A stretch of 64,000 nt of DNA from Sphagnum magellanicum (lineage: Eukaryota > Streptophyta > Sphagnopsida > Sphagnales > Sphagnaceae). The stretch spans positions 16,269,061 to 16,333,060 of the forward strand of contig CM038912.1 in the NCBI GenBank assembly GCA_021904315.1, written 5' to 3'. Below the pieces are notes generated by a model. That model was not told the origin of the DNA and ran no database searches. It worked only from the letters and a program-made list of their open reading frames with translations. Position 1 is the stretch's first letter. The number at the start of each line of letters is the position of its first letter. This document shows positions 62,011-64,000 of this stretch, piece after piece. Position numbers and translations under genes: made by a program.

Positions 62011-62584
62011 TTACAAATTTTTATGCAATTCCATTTGTGTCAATGGGTGTTATTTGCAATGTGAAGAGTCACATCCAAATATGATGGATGGAAATTGATG
62101 AAAATACTTTGTCATCCATGAGATGAATTCAAACTGTGAATTGAAGAAAAGTTCATACGAAAAGCTTTAGTTACATGTTTTTGTGCAAGCTTTGGGAACT
62201 TGTTAAACATGGTACCAATGATAACTCATTTGAATATGTTAAAAAAAATTCACTTAAACATGCTAGAGATGAAGAAAATAAATGAATGGGACAAGGAATG
62301 TATTTTGTGAAGGGACTTTTTTTTTATTAGAGGGAAGAACAAGCTTGAAAAAAAACTTGGCCACCTTATTGTCTATATCAATTACAATTTTATTTTAATA
62401 ATGTGAGCCAAAATGAAAAATAAACATTGAAAAAAAGAAGGATTCCAAACACAAAACAAAATGTGATTTAAGGTATATGTGATCAATTAATTTTTTTGAA
62501 AATGTCATGCCATTCAATTCCTCTTCCAAGCATAACTACATCATTCTTCTCCCCTATTGGTCTACATGGATATGAAAAAGGCAA

Positions 62585-62990
62585 ACTTGGGCTCCATGCT
62601 ATTATGCACTATATGTGACAATCAACTAACCAAAATTTTTTTTTAAAAAAAATTGTGGAAATTAACTTCCATTCAAATGTAAATATTGAATGACATTGCA
62701 TGCAACTTGAATTCAAATACATTGAAACTAAACTCAAATACATTAAATGGAATTCAAATTTGATTGCATTGAAATTTATTCGAAATAAAATTTGATTGAA
62801 CAAAAATTAGATGTAAATTGGTGAAAAAATATTGAAAATTTGCCCATGACAATGGTATTGGAATTATTTTTTTGAAAAGACACAACTTTGAAAATACACC
62901 TTTCCATTTCTTTTTATTGGTGAATTGACTAAACAAATTCTAGTTTGGATTTAGCCAAAGGACTTATGAAACCTAAAGTTATCCTACCTA
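62585..62990 (+). repeat. ~400-bp dispersed direct repeat, copy 2
   Basis: This is the partner of 61145-61530, about 1.05 kb away. It is bordered on the left by an inverted CATATCCATGTAG motif copy and followed by the 63109-63215 segment, so the repeats here seem to form a composite unit. Confidence 0.7.
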
Positions 62991-63108
62991 ACTTAGTTTT
63001 TGATGATAAATCATTGTTGCTAGAATTTACATGTGTGATTTTCATGTCCATGTTAACTAAATTCTACAAGGACATGAAAAGACACAATTTTATGATTAGC
63101 ATAAACTA

Positions 63109-63215
63109 TTGGGAACCTTATGAGGACATAAAAGAGGAAAAAAAAGAGGAAGGAGGGATTTTGCTCTATTTGGAACCTTGCCTAAAGGGCATTACACTTG
63201 TGATTAAAATGTTTT
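63109..63215 (+). repeat. Inverted partner of 60395-60512
   Basis: See 60395-60512. The two copies face each other and enclose the CATGTCCATGTAG copies and both roughly 400-bp repeats, a layout expected of a decayed element with long inverted ends or of two opposed insertions. Confidence 0.6.
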
Positions 63216-63235
63216 GTAAATTGAACTCAAATTGA

Positions 63236-64000
63236 TTACATTTAATTTTGCACCAACTTATGTTATGTATCTTGACAATATGATCACATAAAATTGATTT
63301 CACAACCAAAGTATCGTTCGATTGTACAAGTCATAATTGAATGTTAAATATGTATAATTCTAGTGTTGATCCAATTTCTGATCCCTGCATAAAATAATAT
63401 CATATGTGTTAATGCAATATACGACGCCTTTCCACCTTTACATTTAATTAAAAATAAATAGAATATTTGTGCTTGTGAATTATGTTAAACTTATAAGATT
63501 GGTTGAGGATTTGCAATTGCAAGTATGAAGTTTTTAGAAGGTTACATACATTAATTCTCTTTTTTTATCAAAATTTAATATTTGTCTTCTTTGAAAATCC
63601 TCGATTTATTTGTTTGTTATGAAAATCCTTGAATCGGCAAAAGTTAAGATTAAAATGTTGGGAACTATATGAATGATTTAGTTGGAAGAAGGTGAAATCA
63701 ACACGAGGGAGACTAAAACTTTACAAGGATTGTTACTCACCCAAATTTTCACATGTAATACTAAATTCATAAGGCTCATGGCTCCTACTAGTGATGACAA
63801 GAAAATTTGATGACCTACTAAGTTGGGCAATGAATATTGTCTAATATATATAATTTATAGCTTCAATTTGACCATTTCACACTCCAATGTTATAAATGGT
63901 AAAAAAAATTTAGATTTTAAAAGTTTGTTCTTCACAAAGGTCATCTCATGAAGTTATAAATGTACAAAATCATAGTTCGAAAAATGACCTTGACATTTAT
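63236..64000. other. AT-rich intergenic DNA to the window edge, no gene seen
   Basis: No recognised coding sequence or repeat was found here. Confidence 0.6.

Larger units (their letters stand above)
57650..63235. repeat. Cluster of an interspersed repeat family (CATGTCCATGTAG motif)
   Basis: The core CATGTCCATGTAG or CATATCCATGTAG, usually preceded by TTTT and followed by GTGGG or GATGG and a G/A-rich stretch, recurs at about 57655, 58379, 58657, 60838, 60906 and 63035. It is inverted at about 58580-58640, 62515-62580 and 63068. The longer inverted copies add a CTTCCAAGC.TAACTAC block on the far side of the core. Some sites carry head-to-head pairs. No transposase is visible. The pattern suggests several insertions of one short non-autonomous element or the debris of a larger one. 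Confidence 0.6.

Noticed and set aside
1-64000. tRNA, rRNA or snRNA genes
   Set aside because: No cloverleaf with matching A and B boxes or conserved rRNA/snRNA blocks was noticed by eye; a covariance-model search would be decisive.

Overview
This window is nuclear DNA from a green plant. The evidence is two intron-rich genes of plant type: a MUT9-like (MLK/PPK) casein-kinase-like protein kinase, and a TFIID subunit TAF1 with the plant arrangement of an internal ubiquitin-like domain plus one C-terminal bromodomain. The GT-AG introns are mostly about 70-500 bp. The intergenic DNA is very AT-rich and full of decayed transposons. The compact introns and AT-rich spacers suit a non-seed land plant such as a bryophyte, but I cannot fix the species.

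Layout. Positions 1-1643 are the 3' flank of the kinase gene. Positions 6930-1644 (minus strand) hold the kinase, which I resolved into 16 coding exons encoding 769 aa. Its upstream region (6931-9060) has an overlapping uORF, a 3x42-bp tandem repeat, other local duplications and a 33-bp minisatellite that happens to stay open as a Cys/Pro-rich frame. Positions 9.1-34.6 kb are gene-poor. They hold a decayed hAT transposase (minus, about 11.4-12.7 kb), a segment related to a CACTA-element interior next to a 36-G run (13.1-14.0 kb), two solo LTRs of one family in opposite orientation with intact 5-bp target-site duplications (16.4-17.3 and 27.7-28.5 kb), a second hAT-like relic (22.8-24.1 kb), an extremely AT-rich 1.6-kb island (29.3-30.85 kb) and a PIF/Harbinger transposase relic (minus, about 32.2-33.2 kb). 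Positions 35098-48310 (plus) hold TAF1, resolved into 21 coding exons encoding 2030 aa. It has tetranucleotide microsatellites and a telo-box in the leader, a triplicated 77-bp repeat in intron 1 and one GC-AG intron. Positions 48.3-64 kb are again gene-poor. They hold two decayed coding-like stretches I cannot name, a 2.3-kb CACTA-type element (52454-54767, TAT target duplication) and a cluster of interspersed repeats at 57.6-63.2 kb.

The two genes are neighbours about 28 kb apart and are divergently oriented, but they do not share a promoter. Both act on chromatin and transcription: MLK kinases phosphorylate histone H3 and light-signalling factors, and TAF1 is the TFIID scaffold. I see no operon-like or system-like organisation. 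No tRNA, rRNA, CRISPR array or novel multi-gene system was found. The most informative new observations are structural: the solo-LTR pair, the CACTA element, the identified transposase relics, the right-arm repeat family and the intron/flank duplication in the kinase gene.
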